Positions 16,732 to 24,018 of a DNA stretch of 37,668 nt are shown here, piece after piece (positions within the stretch are counted from its first letter, which is position 1; each line of letters begins with the position of its first letter). Source of the DNA: DATLZB01 sp035574175 (GTDB lineage Bacteria; Pseudomonadota; Alphaproteobacteria; Rhizobiales; Hyphomicrobiaceae). A program made the position numbers and the translations under genes. The stretch lies in assembly GCA_035574175.1 (NCBI GenBank), contig DATLZB010000112.1, positions 1 to 37,668 on the forward strand, in the 5' to 3' direction. Below the pieces are notes generated by a model. That model was not told where the DNA came from. It saw only the letters and a program-made list of their open reading frames with translations, and searched no databases.

Positions 16732-17454
16732 TCAGTGCGGGCAGCCGAGCGCATCGGCGAGCGTCTCGATGCTGTCGGCCACGACGTCCCATGGTCCGGT
16801 CGCCGAAAGGTCCTTCCTCTGGCGCGGACCGTACTCGGTCGGCCGGGCGACAAAGGCGGTGCGCAGACCCACGGCCGCGGCCGCTTTCAGATCGTCGTTG
16901 TGGGCGGCAACGAGCATTAGCTCGGACGGCTCGAGGTTCAGGAGTTCGGCGTTCCTGAGATAGGCTTCGGGCATCCGCTTGTAGGCGCGCGCGGTTTCGG
17001 CGCCGAGGATCACGTCCCAGGGCAGGCCGGCATGCTTTGCCATTCGCACCAGCAGGCCGACATTGCCGTTCGACAGCGTGCCGATGATGAAGCGCTTCTT
17101 GAGGCGTTGCAGGCCGGAGACCGTATCGGGCCACGGCTCGAGCCGGTGCCAGGCGCGGCTGAGGTGGTCGATCTCGGATTGCTTCAGGCCGCCGACACCG
17201 TATCTGGCGAACAGTACCTCAAGGCTCTCGCGATGAAGAACATCGAGGATGGTCCAGGGACGGCGCCCGGAACGCACCTCCTCAAGTGAGGGCTGATAGA
17301 GAGCGCGCCAGTCGTCAGCGAACTGCTGCCAGTCGACCTCAAGGCCCTTGGTGGTACCGAAGGCGGTGAGCTCGCGGGTTACGCTGGTGCGCCAGTCAAC
17401 GACGGTACCGAACACGTCGAACAAGAGAGCCTTTAGTTCGGGCGCGCCGGCCAT
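16732..17454 (-). CDS. haloacid dehalogenase type II (HAD superfamily)
   Basis: HAD-superfamily hydrolase resembling L-2-haloacid dehalogenase, which swaps a halogen for hydroxyl via an aspartyl ester. I start it at the ATG at 17454 (240 residues: MAGAPELKALLFDVFGT), because upstream in-frame codons run back into aroC and would add an unlikely MPTTCSATAPS.. leader. Motif I is LLFDVFGT with nucleophile Asp13; motif II is GTLSNGN; motif III is a lysine in YKRMPEAY; motif IV is VAAHNDDLKAA. These fit the type II dehalogenase pattern better than a generic phosphatase. No haloacid transporter or regulator is adjacent, so the physiological substrate may not be halogenated. It starts 7 bases after the aroC stop. 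Confidence 0.87.
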   Translation of the reverse strand: MAGAPELKALLFDVFGTVVDWRTSVTRELTAFGTTKGLEVDWQQFADDWRALYQPSLEEVRSGRRPWTILDVLHRESLEVLFARYGVGGLKQSEIDHLSRAWHRLEPWPDTVSGLQRLKKRFIIGTLSNGNVGLLVRMAKHAGLPWDVILGAETARAYKRMPEAYLRNAELLNLEPSELMLVAAHNDDLKAAAAVGLRTAFVARPTEYGPRQRKDLSATGPWDVVADSIETLADALGCPH

Positions 17455-17461
17455 CGGGGGC

Positions 17462-18553
17462 CTATCGGGTGCCGCACTGGGCGCGGTGGCGGAGCAGGTG
17501 GTCGGCAAGGACGAGCGCCATCATCGCTTCCCCTACGGGAACCGCACGAATACCGACGCAGGGGTCGTGGCGGCCTTTGGTCGAAATCTCGGTCTCGTTG
17601 CCGAAGCGGTCAATGGTCTTGCGCGGCATCAAGATCGACGACGTCGGCTTCACGGCGAACCGCACCACGATGGGCTGGCCGGTAGATATGCCGCCCAGGA
17701 TGCCGCCGGCATTGTTCGACAGGAAGCGCGGCCTGCCGTCCGGCCCGATACGGATCTCGTCGGTGTTCTCCTCGCCGCTCAGGGCCGCCGCACCCATGCC
17801 GACGCCGATCTCCACGCCCTTCACCGCGTTGATGCCCATCATGGCCGCGGCGAGGTCCTGGTCGAGTTTGCCGTAGACGGGCGCGCCGAGACCGGGCGGA
17901 ACACCCTCGGCCACGACCTCGATAATGGCGCCGGCCGAGGATCCTGCCTTACGTCGCTCGTCGAGAAAGTTCGCCCAGGGCTCGACCATGCCCTTGTCCG
18001 GACTGAAGAACGGGTTGTTGTCGACTTCGCTCCAGTCCCAGCGCGAGCGATCGATGGCGAGGTTGCCGATCTGGATCAGGGCGCCGCGGATGGTAACGCC
18101 CTCGAGCACCTTGCGGGCGATGGCGCCGGCAGCGACGCGCATCGCGGTTTCGCGGGCTGAAGATCGTCCCCCGCCGCGGTAATCGCGGATGCCGTACTTC
18201 TGCCAGTAGGTGATGTCGGCGTGGCCGGGGCGAAACTTGTCCTTGATGTCGCTGTAGTCCTTGGCACGCTGGTCGACGTTGTCGATATGGAGCGCGATAG
18301 GAGTGCCGGTGGTTACCTGCCGGCCGGTGTCGTCCTGGAACACGCCTGAGAGGATTCGCACCTGATCCGGTTCTTGCCGCTGGGTGGTAAAGCGAGACCG
18401 CCCGGGCCGACGCCTGTCAAGGTGGGTCTGGATGTCGGTTTCCAAAAGCGGGATGCCGGGCGGGCAGCCGTCGACCACGCAGCCGATGCCGGGACCGTGG
18501 CTCTCGCCCCAGGTGGTGACGCGGAACAGGTGGCCGAAGGTGTTGTGCGACAT
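17462..18553 (-). CDS. aroC: chorismate synthase
   Basis: Last step of the shikimate pathway: 5-enolpyruvylshikimate-3-phosphate to chorismate, needing reduced FMN. The start at 18553 gives the canonical MSHNTFGHLFRVTTWGESHG and a 363-residue product of normal length; the 55 in-frame residues upstream are not conserved in character. Signatures seen: WGESHGPGIG near the N-terminus, RPGHADITYWQKYGIRDYRGGGRSSARE in two shorter blocks, GKLDQDLA and the FMN-contact region RHDPCVGIRAVPVGEAM near the C-terminus. It is followed closely by the HAD and PanE-like genes. The 292-base divergent spacer to 18846 should hold its promoter and that of the small secreted protein. Confidence 0.98.
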   Translation of the reverse strand: MSHNTFGHLFRVTTWGESHGPGIGCVVDGCPPGIPLLETDIQTHLDRRRPGRSRFTTQRQEPDQVRILSGVFQDDTGRQVTTGTPIALHIDNVDQRAKDYSDIKDKFRPGHADITYWQKYGIRDYRGGGRSSARETAMRVAAGAIARKVLEGVTIRGALIQIGNLAIDRSRWDWSEVDNNPFFSPDKGMVEPWANFLDERRKAGSSAGAIIEVVAEGVPPGLGAPVYGKLDQDLAAAMMGINAVKGVEIGVGMGAAALSGEENTDEIRIGPDGRPRFLSNNAGGILGGISTGQPIVVRFAVKPTSSILMPRKTIDRFGNETEISTKGRHDPCVGIRAVPVGEAMMALVLADHLLRHRAQCGTR

Positions 18554-18845
18554 GCCAGATCCCGGAAGCCGCGGCGCCGGCAACCCACGGGTCAGGGTTG
18601 CCGCCGTCGTGCAAGCTGTTCTTAGGTCGCGCCGACTAACACCGCAAGGCTCGCCGGACACGAATTGGGCGCCAGCGCCGGGCCCGAGAAGGCCAAGACC
18701 CGAGTTGCATAAAAACATCAGAAATCGGGTTCGTTACCAAGATTTGGGGAGCCGTTTACTTCCCAAGTGACAACAAGCCTGCCAGATTTTATTTAGAGTT
18801 GGGGTGGGATGTTCCACCTGGAGGAGGAAACCAAGGGAGTATCGA
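18554..18845. other. divergent intergenic region, aroC / small secreted protein
   Basis: 292 bases without a convincing gene. The part next to aroC is GC-rich, with a small inverted repeat (CAACCC...GGGTTG near 18580-18601). The part from about 18710 to 18800 is noticeably AT-richer (TAAAAACATCAG, GATTTTATTTAGAG) and probably carries the promoter for the lysine-rich protein gene. A short inverted repeat TTGGGGA...TTCCCAA lies near 18745-18770. No sigma-70 hexamer pair is clear enough to call. Confidence 0.4.
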
Positions 18846-19031
18846 ATGCGGAGGATCGCGTTGGTCGCTATGATGGCGGTGTTTGCAGCCACGTCGTTTG
18901 GGGTGACCTCGTTCGTGGTGGGCTCGACGCCGGCCTACGCGGCGAAGAAGAAGAAGGATGCCCCCGGCAAGTGCGGCACCCTCAACTACTACGACAAGAA
19001 GAAGAAGAAATGCGTGAGTGCGGTGAAGTGA
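18846..19031 (+). CDS. small lysine-rich secreted protein with two cysteines
   Basis: 61-residue protein starting at the ATG at 18846, chosen because AAGGGAG lies 6-8 bases upstream and the product begins directly with a signal peptide. Residues 1-32 are a classical Sec signal (MRRIALVAMMAVFAATSF.. ending in AYA-A). The mature part is about 29 residues: KKKKDAPGKCGTLNYYDKK, then KKKCVSAVK. The two cysteines flank a Tyr-Tyr-Asp-Lys stretch. Similar small periplasmic proteins of the pattern CG..YYD-K-KKC occur in Rhizobiales, with no function known to me. A disulfide loop and binding to acidic polymers such as cell wall or nucleic acid are plausible but unproven. The gene ends before a strong terminator and looks monocistronic. 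Confidence 0.8.
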   Translation: MRRIALVAMMAVFAATSFGVTSFVVGSTPAYAAKKKKDAPGKCGTLNYYDKKKKKCVSAVK

Positions 19032-19065
19032 GCCCTCAGTCGGAGGCCACTAACCAACGAACCGA

Positions 19066-19111
19066 CGGTCGAAACGACCGGAACGAGGCCGGAGCCAATG
19101 CTCCGGCCTTT
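19066..19111 (+). terminator. rho-independent terminator of the small secreted protein gene
   Basis: Hairpin GGCCGGAGC-CAAT-GCTCCGGCC (19087-19108), a perfect 9-bp stem extendable by one A-T pair and followed by TTT. Just before it is a second hairpin, CGGTCG-AAA-CGACCG (19066-19080). The T-tract is short, but stem strength and position 34-77 bases after the stop make termination likely. Confidence 0.8.
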
Positions 19112-19127
19112 GTCGTGGGTGAGGCTC

Positions 19128-19150
19128 GAGCGAGCTAGGGGCTCTCGCTC
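19128..19150. terminator. inverted repeat overlapping the fabI stop
   Basis: GAGCGAG (19128-19134) and CTCGCTC (19144-19150) form a perfect 7-bp stem around a 9-base loop that contains the fabI stop codon. On the plus strand it is followed by TTT, so it may back up the preceding terminator. For fabI the following sequence has no T-run, so its use as a fabI terminator is doubtful. Confidence 0.35.
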
Positions 19151-19986
19151 TTTACGACCGAGATATCCGGGGCATCCTCGTTTTTCATGCCCTGAATGTG
19201 ATAACCGGCATCGACGTGGTGGATTTCGCCGGTGACCGCCCGGGAAAGGTCGGACAGCAGGTAGAGGGCCGCCGAGCCGACCTCATCGATGTCGACAGTG
19301 CGGCGGAGCGCTGAGTTGTACTCGTTCCATTTCAGGATGTAGCGGAAGTCGGCGATGCCGGAGGCCGCGAGCGTCTTGATGGGCCCTGCCGAGATGGCGT
19401 TGACGCGGATGGCCCGCTTGCCAAGATCGGCAGCCAAGTAGCGCACGCTCGCCTCAAGTGCCGCCTTGGCGACGCCCATGACGTTGTAGTGTGGCAGCAC
19501 CTTCTCGGCGCCGTAATAGGTGAGCGTCAGTATGGAGCCGCCGCTCGTCATCAGCGGCTCGGCCCGCTTGGCAAGCGCCGTCAGCGAGTAGCACGAGATC
19601 AGCATGGTCTGCGTGAAGTTCTTCTCGGTGGTATCGACGTAGCGCCCGTCAAGCTCGTTCTTGTCGGAAAAGGCGATGGCGTGAACCAGAAAGTCGAGCC
19701 GGCCCCACTCTTTGGCGAGCGCAGCGAAAACGGCGTCCATGGAGGCCGCATCGGTGACATCGCAGGGCAAAACCAGCGTGCTGCCCAACTCACCGGCGAG
19801 CGGCACTACCCGCTTCTTCAGTGCGTCGCCCTGGTAGGTGAGAGCGACTTCGGCGCCCTGCCCGGCAACCGCTCGAGCGATACCCCAGGCGATCGACCGG
19901 TTGTTGGCAACGCCCATGACCAGGCCACGCTTGCCGGCCATCAGAACTCCCCGGGGGAGCCCCGCACCAGCCTCTGGGTTTGTCAT
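19135..19986 (-). CDS. fabI: enoyl-[acyl-carrier-protein] reductase (NADH)
   Basis: Final reductive step of type II fatty-acid elongation: trans-2-enoyl-ACP to acyl-ACP. 283 residues from the ATG at 19986; a GTG two codons upstream (19992) is possible and is better spaced from the GGGGG tract at 19998-20002. An extension of about 15 residues (MTNPEAGAGLPRGVL) precedes the usual MAGKRGLVMGVANNRSIAWG cofactor-binding start. Numbered from the ATG, Tyr157, Tyr167 and Lys174 (TYYGAEK..PHYNVMGVAK) match the FabI Tyr-x6-Lys arrangement targeted by triclosan and diazaborines. The segment ISAGPIKTLAASGI is also typical. It is transcribed divergently from pdxH. Confidence 0.95.
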   Translation of the reverse strand: MTNPEAGAGLPRGVLMAGKRGLVMGVANNRSIAWGIARAVAGQGAEVALTYQGDALKKRVVPLAGELGSTLVLPCDVTDAASMDAVFAALAKEWGRLDFLVHAIAFSDKNELDGRYVDTTEKNFTQTMLISCYSLTALAKRAEPLMTSGGSILTLTYYGAEKVLPHYNVMGVAKAALEASVRYLAADLGKRAIRVNAISAGPIKTLAASGIADFRYILKWNEYNSALRRTVDIDEVGSAALYLLSDLSRAVTGEIHHVDAGYHIQGMKNEDAPDISVVKSESP

Positions 19987-20209
19987 CGGCACGCAATCCC
20001 CCGGAGGTTGTTCATCATTTTGCGCGCATCCTACACCAAAGGGCCAGTCGGTCTAGCCTGAGCGCAGCAGGTCGGTCTATGGCGTGTTGCGTCCAGGTTT
20101 AACCGTTCGGCGCAAGTAAGCGTCGGTCGAGGCCTGTCGCACAAGGTGCTGATAGGATAGATAGGCTTGCATCGAGAGGCTTGGCACTGACCAGCACCGA
20201 GGCAAGAGA

Positions 20210-20863
20210 ATGGTGGGAGCCAAAGCACCGTACGAGGCCACGCCGCAGGCGGGCGATTTCGGCGCCGCGGCCGAGCCGTTCCAACTCTTTTCCGACTGGT
20301 TCGCCGAAGCCTCACGGCTCGAGCCTAACGATCCGGAAGCGATGGCACTCGCGACGGTCGATGCGGAGGGCATGCCCAATCTGCGCATGGTGCTGCTCAA
20401 AGGGGTTGACGGCGCGGATCGTCCAGACCGCGGCTTCGTGTTCTACACGAACCGTGAAAGCACCAAGGGCGTCGAGCTGCTCGCCTGCCACAAGGCCGCT
20501 CTCCTGTTCCACTGGAAGAGCCTGCGCCGGCAGGTGCGAGTGCGCGGCAACGTCAGCGAGGTGGCGGCGGAAGAGGCGGACGCCTACTTTGCCACGCGCC
20601 CACGAGGCAGCCGTATCGGCGCCTGGGCCTCGCAGCAGTCGCGGCCGCTCGAAAGTCGATTTGCCCTGGAGAAGGCGGTGGCAACCTTCACGGCCAAGTT
20701 CGGCGTCGGCGACATACCCCGCCCACCCTACTGGTCGGGTTTCCGGGTGGTGCCGCTGGAAATGGAGTTCTGGCACGATCGTCCCTTCCGGCTGCACGAG
20801 CGGATTGCCTTTCGCCGCAAGAACCCATTGGAACCGTGGACAAAGATGCGACTCTATCCCTAG
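20210..20863 (+). CDS. pdxH: pyridoxamine/pyridoxine 5'-phosphate oxidase
   Basis: FMN-dependent oxidase forming pyridoxal 5'-phosphate from PNP or PMP, the last step of vitamin B6 synthesis and salvage. 217 residues, typical length. Recognisable stretches are MALATVDAEGMPNLRMVLLKG, where the Arg and Lys contact FMN; FYTNRESTKGVEL; FHWKSLRRQVRVRG; GSRIGAWASQQSRPL; and the C-terminal WSGFRVVPLEMEFWHD.. ending RLYP. GAGGCAAGAG precedes the ATG. It shares a divergent spacer of about 220 bases with fabI. The only gene-poor stretch of note in the window begins just after its stop. Confidence 0.97.
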   Translation: MVGAKAPYEATPQAGDFGAAAEPFQLFSDWFAEASRLEPNDPEAMALATVDAEGMPNLRMVLLKGVDGADRPDRGFVFYTNRESTKGVELLACHKAALLFHWKSLRRQVRVRGNVSEVAAEEADAYFATRPRGSRIGAWASQQSRPLESRFALEKAVATFTAKFGVGDIPRPPYWSGFRVVPLEMEFWHDRPFRLHERIAFRRKNPLEPWTKMRLYP

Positions 20864-21613
20864 GTGCGCGGTATCCTTAAAGTCGCATAACAGCATGGGA
20901 GGCGGCCCGGCGCGCGTGAGGCGGCCAGCTTCGCCTGCCGCTCGAACCGCTGATCCGGTTCCGATCACTGTTGCCACAGCAAGGCTTCGCCCTGCTGCAC
21001 CTGACTTCGGAGATCATGGTCGAAGCCGTCGAACTGCCAAGCGAGGCGTCCGACGACGACCGGGCCGACCGCTTCCTTTGCGACCGCGCGCCAGCGCGGC
21101 GTACGGCTTGTCGCCCGCAACGCGCGCATCTTGTACTGTGGAGACGCTGTCCACATGCGGACCCTCGAATGCTGAGAGCCAGAGCCTCCACGACCCCCGC
21201 CTAAGTCCTCGGCTTTTTCGATCAGATCGAAGCGGCGATTGGAAGTGAGACAATAGGCTGTTGCCGTCTCGGCACCGCACGTCGCTAATCTCGTAACCGT
21301 CCTCGTCGGCCTCGATGCGTCTGCCTGCGCAGCCGAGGTGGTTGATCCCACCGCGAGGCGGGCTACCTCAGCTCTGCTGAGCGGCCGATCGGCAACGGCA
21401 TTGCGGCGCCGAATGTCAGGGCGGACGCTAGAACGATGATGAGACTGTGCATCTCACAACGTCCTGTATCGTTTTGCACTGGCCGAGCCGCGGAGTGTTG
21501 GTTCCCCGCTCCGGCGTGACGGTTTCTCACCGACACCTGCTGTCGCCAGCTGCCCTCGGTGCCGGAGCCGGCGTGCAATTCCGTTCGTACAATGATCGTG
21601 CTATTGAAGCCCC
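20864..21613. other. 750-base gene-poor region and skew boundary
   Basis: No convincing gene. Several frames are open on both strands, but their translations are Arg/Ser-rich or change character abruptly. On the minus strand, pieces such as RRIEADEDGYEISDVRCRDG (around 21267-21340) and SNRRFDLIEKAEDLGG (a different frame, around 21206-21256) look faintly protein-like in adjacent frames, as in a decayed gene, but I cannot identify one. A possible minus-strand 29-residue peptide (21363-21452, MHSLIIVLASALTFGAAMPL..) has a weak upstream GTGAG and is not called. No tRNA or strong hairpin is evident. Plus-strand G exceeds C to the left of this region and C exceeds G to the right. Confidence 0.5.
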
Positions 21614-21745
21614 ATGAATGATCCGAAGAACATTATCATCGCCATCCTGCTGATTGCGGTTGTCGTGCTCGGCTACCTCTATTACGACAGCCGGCAGAAC
21701 CGCATCACCGTCAACCTGCCCGGCGTCAAGATCGAGGCCAAGTAG
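21614..21745 (+). CDS. 43-residue single-pass membrane peptide
   Basis: Small ORF MNDPKNIIIAILLIAVVVLG.. of 43 residues. Residues 7-23 form one strongly hydrophobic helix, followed by YLYYDSRQNRITVNLPGVKIEAK. The basic/polar tail with an amphipathic strand-like ITVNLPGVKIEAK end is well formed, and codon use is like real genes. It has no clear Shine-Dalgarno (TTGAAGCCCC before the ATG). It lies 29 bases upstream of the glutathione S-transferase gene on the same strand and may be co-transcribed. I believe similar peptides exist in Rhizobiales genomes, but I know no function. Confidence 0.65.
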   Translation: MNDPKNIIIAILLIAVVVLGYLYYDSRQNRITVNLPGVKIEAK

Positions 21746-21774
21746 CACGTCGCGGCCAACCCATCCCCGACCCA

Positions 21775-22422
21775 ATGTCCACCTACCGCCTCTACTGCTT
21801 CGCCCAGTCCGGCAATGCCTATCGCTGCGCCCTCATGCTGAACCTGATCGGCGCCGACTGGGAGCCGATCTTCGTCGACTTCTTCAACGGCGAGACCCGC
21901 ACTGAAAAGTACCGCAGCGAGGTCAACGAAATGGGTGAGGTCCCTGTGCTTGCAGAGGGAACGCGTAAGCTGAGCCAGTCGGGTGTGATACTGACCTATC
22001 TCGCCGACAAGAGCGGCAAGTTCCGCCCCCAGGGCGAGCATGAGCGGCTCGAAGCACTGCGCTGGATCCTGTTCGACAACCACAAGCTCAACGGCTACCT
22101 CGGCCCCTACCGTTTCCTGCGCAGCTTGGCGCCTGCGGCTCCCGACCCCAACGTGCTCGCCTTCCTCAAGGGCCGCATCGACGGCAACCTTGCGGTGCTC
22201 AATAAGCGCCTGGCCGGCCACCGGTTCGTGCTCGGAGAGCGGCCGACCATCGCCGACATCTCCCTGGTCGGCTACCTCTACTATCCGGTCGAGGAGTTCG
22301 GCTTCGATATCGCCGCCGAGCATCCCGCCATCGGCGCCTGGCTTGAGCGCATTAAGGCGCTGCCCGGCTGGAAGGGCCCCTACGAGTCGATGCCGGGCAA
22401 GCGCTTCATGCAGGCGCGCTGA
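21775..22422 (+). CDS. glutathione S-transferase family protein
   Basis: 215-residue cytosolic GST fold. The N-terminal thioredoxin-like domain (about 1-80) carries YCFAQSGNAYRCALML, where Ser12 is the likely glutathione-activating residue, the cis-proline segment EVPVL (55-59), and QSGVILTYLA, which contacts the gamma-glutamyl group. The all-helical C-terminal domain has the N-capping pattern ERPTIADISLVGYL. Such proteins conjugate or reduce electrophiles, but the substrate cannot be inferred. It is followed on the same strand by a DUF1772 membrane protein and a 3-hydroxyisobutyryl-CoA hydrolase. Confidence 0.92.
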   Translation: MSTYRLYCFAQSGNAYRCALMLNLIGADWEPIFVDFFNGETRTEKYRSEVNEMGEVPVLAEGTRKLSQSGVILTYLADKSGKFRPQGEHERLEALRWILFDNHKLNGYLGPYRFLRSLAPAAPDPNVLAFLKGRIDGNLAVLNKRLAGHRFVLGERPTIADISLVGYLYYPVEEFGFDIAAEHPAIGAWLERIKALPGWKGPYESMPGKRFMQAR

Positions 22423-22505
22423 TTTCCGAAAAGACGATTTTTTTCCTGTTCCGCCTTCGCCTATCAAAGGGCGACATTCAGGCGGCGCGAGGAGGACGTC
22501 GGACC

Positions 22506-22931
22506 ATGGCACTGGGCACTATCGCACTGGTAGCCGCCGCGCTGTTCACCGGCGCGGCGTTCTACATCAACTATGCGGAGCATCCCGCGCGCATGTCGCT
22601 GACGCTCGCCGAGGCGCTGCGTCAGTGGAAACCATCCTACGAGCGCGCCCTCCAGATGCAGGTCATGCTGGTGATCGTCTCCGCCACCAGCGGGCTGCTG
22701 GCGGCGATCCTCAGCGGCGACTGGCGCTGGCTGTTGGGCGCCTTCGCCATGGCCGCCAACGTGCCCTACACGCTGATCGTCATGATGCCGATCAACAATG
22801 CGCTGAAGGAGACCGCTCCCCTCGAGGTCGGCGAGTCAACCCAGGTCGAGCTCGACAAGTGGGGACAGATGCACGCCGCCCGCACTGGCCTTGGCGCCTT
22901 CGCGCTCCTCGTCTACTGCTGGGCGCTCTAG
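22506..22931 (+). CDS. DUF1772-family integral membrane protein
   Basis: 141 residues with four hydrophobic segments (about 2-20, 50-69, 72-94, 124-141). The pattern FTGAAFYINYAEHPARM near the N-terminus and NVPYTLIVMMPINNAL in the middle is the DUF1772 (anthrone oxygenase-like) signature. Some fungal homologs oxidise anthrones, while bacterial functions are mostly unknown. A strong GAGGAGGAC ribosome-binding site precedes the ATG. It is 83 bases after the GST stop, in a spacer with a 7-base T-run (AGACGATTTTTTTCC) but no clear stem before it. Confidence 0.85.
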   Translation: MALGTIALVAAALFTGAAFYINYAEHPARMSLTLAEALRQWKPSYERALQMQVMLVIVSATSGLLAAILSGDWRWLLGAFAMAANVPYTLIVMMPINNALKETAPLEVGESTQVELDKWGQMHAARTGLGAFALLVYCWAL

Positions 22932-22946
22932 CGGACCGTGGGCGCC

Positions 22947-24014
22947 ATGTCCGATAATGCCACCGATGTACTCATCCGCCGCGAGGGCCGCGCCGGCCGC
23001 ATCACCTTGAACCGGCCTGCCGCGCTCAACGCGCTGACCTATCCCATGGTCGGCGCCATCTGGCGCGCGTTGCTCGAGTGGCAGAACGATGAAGCTGTGG
23101 CCCTTGTCATCCTCGACGGTGCTGGCGAGCGCGGCCTCTGCGCCGGCGGCGACGTGCGCTCTCTTTACCAAAGCCGCAATGAGGGCTCGCGGCTGGCTCG
23201 CCGGTTCTGGGCGGAGGAGTATCGTCTCAACGCCCTCATCAGCCGTTACCGAAAGCCGTTCCTCGCCCTTCAGGACGGCATCGTCATGGGTGGCGGCATC
23301 GGCCTCTCCAGCCACGCCAGCCACCGGCTCGTCACCGAGCGCTCCCAGCTCGCCATGCCCGAGACGACCATCGGGCTGATCCCGGACGTGGGCGGTACCT
23401 GGCTCTTGTCGCGCGCGCCCGGCGAGACCGGCATCTACCTAGGCCTCATGGGTGCCCGAATGGGAGCTGCCGACGCCATCTATGCCGGTTTCTCGGATGC
23501 CATGGTCCCCGCCGCGATCCTGCCGGAACTCGTTGTCGAGCTCTGCCGTTCCGCCCGGCCGGTCGACGCTGTCCTCGAGGGCATTAAGGCTGAGCCGACG
23601 CCGGGCGAACTCGCCACTCTGAGACCTCAGATCGATGCCGCCTTTTGCTTTGATACGGTCGAGGCCATTCAAAGTGCGCTGGCTGCCATGCCCGGAGACT
23701 GGGCAAAGGCCACGCTCGCGAGCTTCGCGCCGAGATCACCGCTGTCTTTGAAGGCGACGCTCGCCACCATCCGCCACGCGCGCGGCCTCGGTTCGCTCGA
23801 GGCGGCGCTTGTTGTCGAGTACCGCCTGACCGTGCGCCTGTTCGAGCACGGCGAGTTTTTGGAGGGCGTCCGCGCGCTGCTGGTCGACAAGGACCACAAG
23901 CCGAGATGGAACCCCTCACGTTTGGAGGACGTGACACCGATCATGATCGCTCGGCTGATGGCGCCGCTACCGCCGGAAGAGGAGCTTGACCTGCGTGCGC
24001 CCACAAGATTCTGA
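22947..24014 (+). CDS. 3-hydroxyisobutyryl-CoA hydrolase
   Basis: Crotonase-superfamily thioesterase of valine degradation: 3-hydroxyisobutyryl-CoA to 3-hydroxyisobutyrate and CoA. 355 residues from the ATG at 22947; a GTG at 22938 would add three. It is longer than ordinary crotonases, as expected. Diagnostic motifs are CAGGDVRSLY (65-74), MGGGIGLSSH (114-123), MPETTIGLIPDVGGT with Glu139 and Asp147 at the catalytic positions, SLKATLATIR, EYRLTVRLF and EGVRALLVDKDHKPRW. The last block separates it from enoyl-CoA hydratases. Its product is the substrate of the dehydrogenase encoded at 27358-28248. It converges with the TRAP permease gene, only 4 bases between stops. Confidence 0.93.
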   Translation: MSDNATDVLIRREGRAGRITLNRPAALNALTYPMVGAIWRALLEWQNDEAVALVILDGAGERGLCAGGDVRSLYQSRNEGSRLARRFWAEEYRLNALISRYRKPFLALQDGIVMGGGIGLSSHASHRLVTERSQLAMPETTIGLIPDVGGTWLLSRAPGETGIYLGLMGARMGAADAIYAGFSDAMVPAAILPELVVELCRSARPVDAVLEGIKAEPTPGELATLRPQIDAAFCFDTVEAIQSALAAMPGDWAKATLASFAPRSPLSLKATLATIRHARGLGSLEAALVVEYRLTVRLFEHGEFLEGVRALLVDKDHKPRWNPSRLEDVTPIMIARLMAPLPPEEELDLRAPTRF

Positions 24015-24018
24015 CCGG

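Noticed and set aside
17455..17508. Upstream start of the HAD hydrolase overlapping aroC
   Set aside because: The added 18 residues are Pro/Ser/Ala-rich and not family-like. The ATG at 17454 begins a normal HAD N-terminus and avoids the overlap.
18554..18718. 55-residue N-terminal extension of chorismate synthase
   Set aside because: The canonical MSHNTFG start at 18553 matches the family, and the extension is unlike any aroC product.
20876..20906. CGCATAA near 20884-20890 as part of an XerCD dif site
   Set aside because: The left half resembles a XerC arm, but the expected XerD arm (TTATG-like) is absent 6 bases later. The sequence there is GGGAGGCGG.
20965..21351. 128-residue minus-strand ORF in the gene-poor region
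   Set aside because: Thr/Ala/Arg-rich start, abrupt change in character, no ribosome-binding site and no recognised family. Kept only as a possible relic.
21363..21452. 29-residue minus-strand hydrophobic peptide
   Set aside because: Only a weak GTGAG upstream and too short to judge; listed in the region description rather than as a gene.
22437..22445. T-run after the GST gene as a terminator
   Set aside because: No stable stem precedes the T-run.
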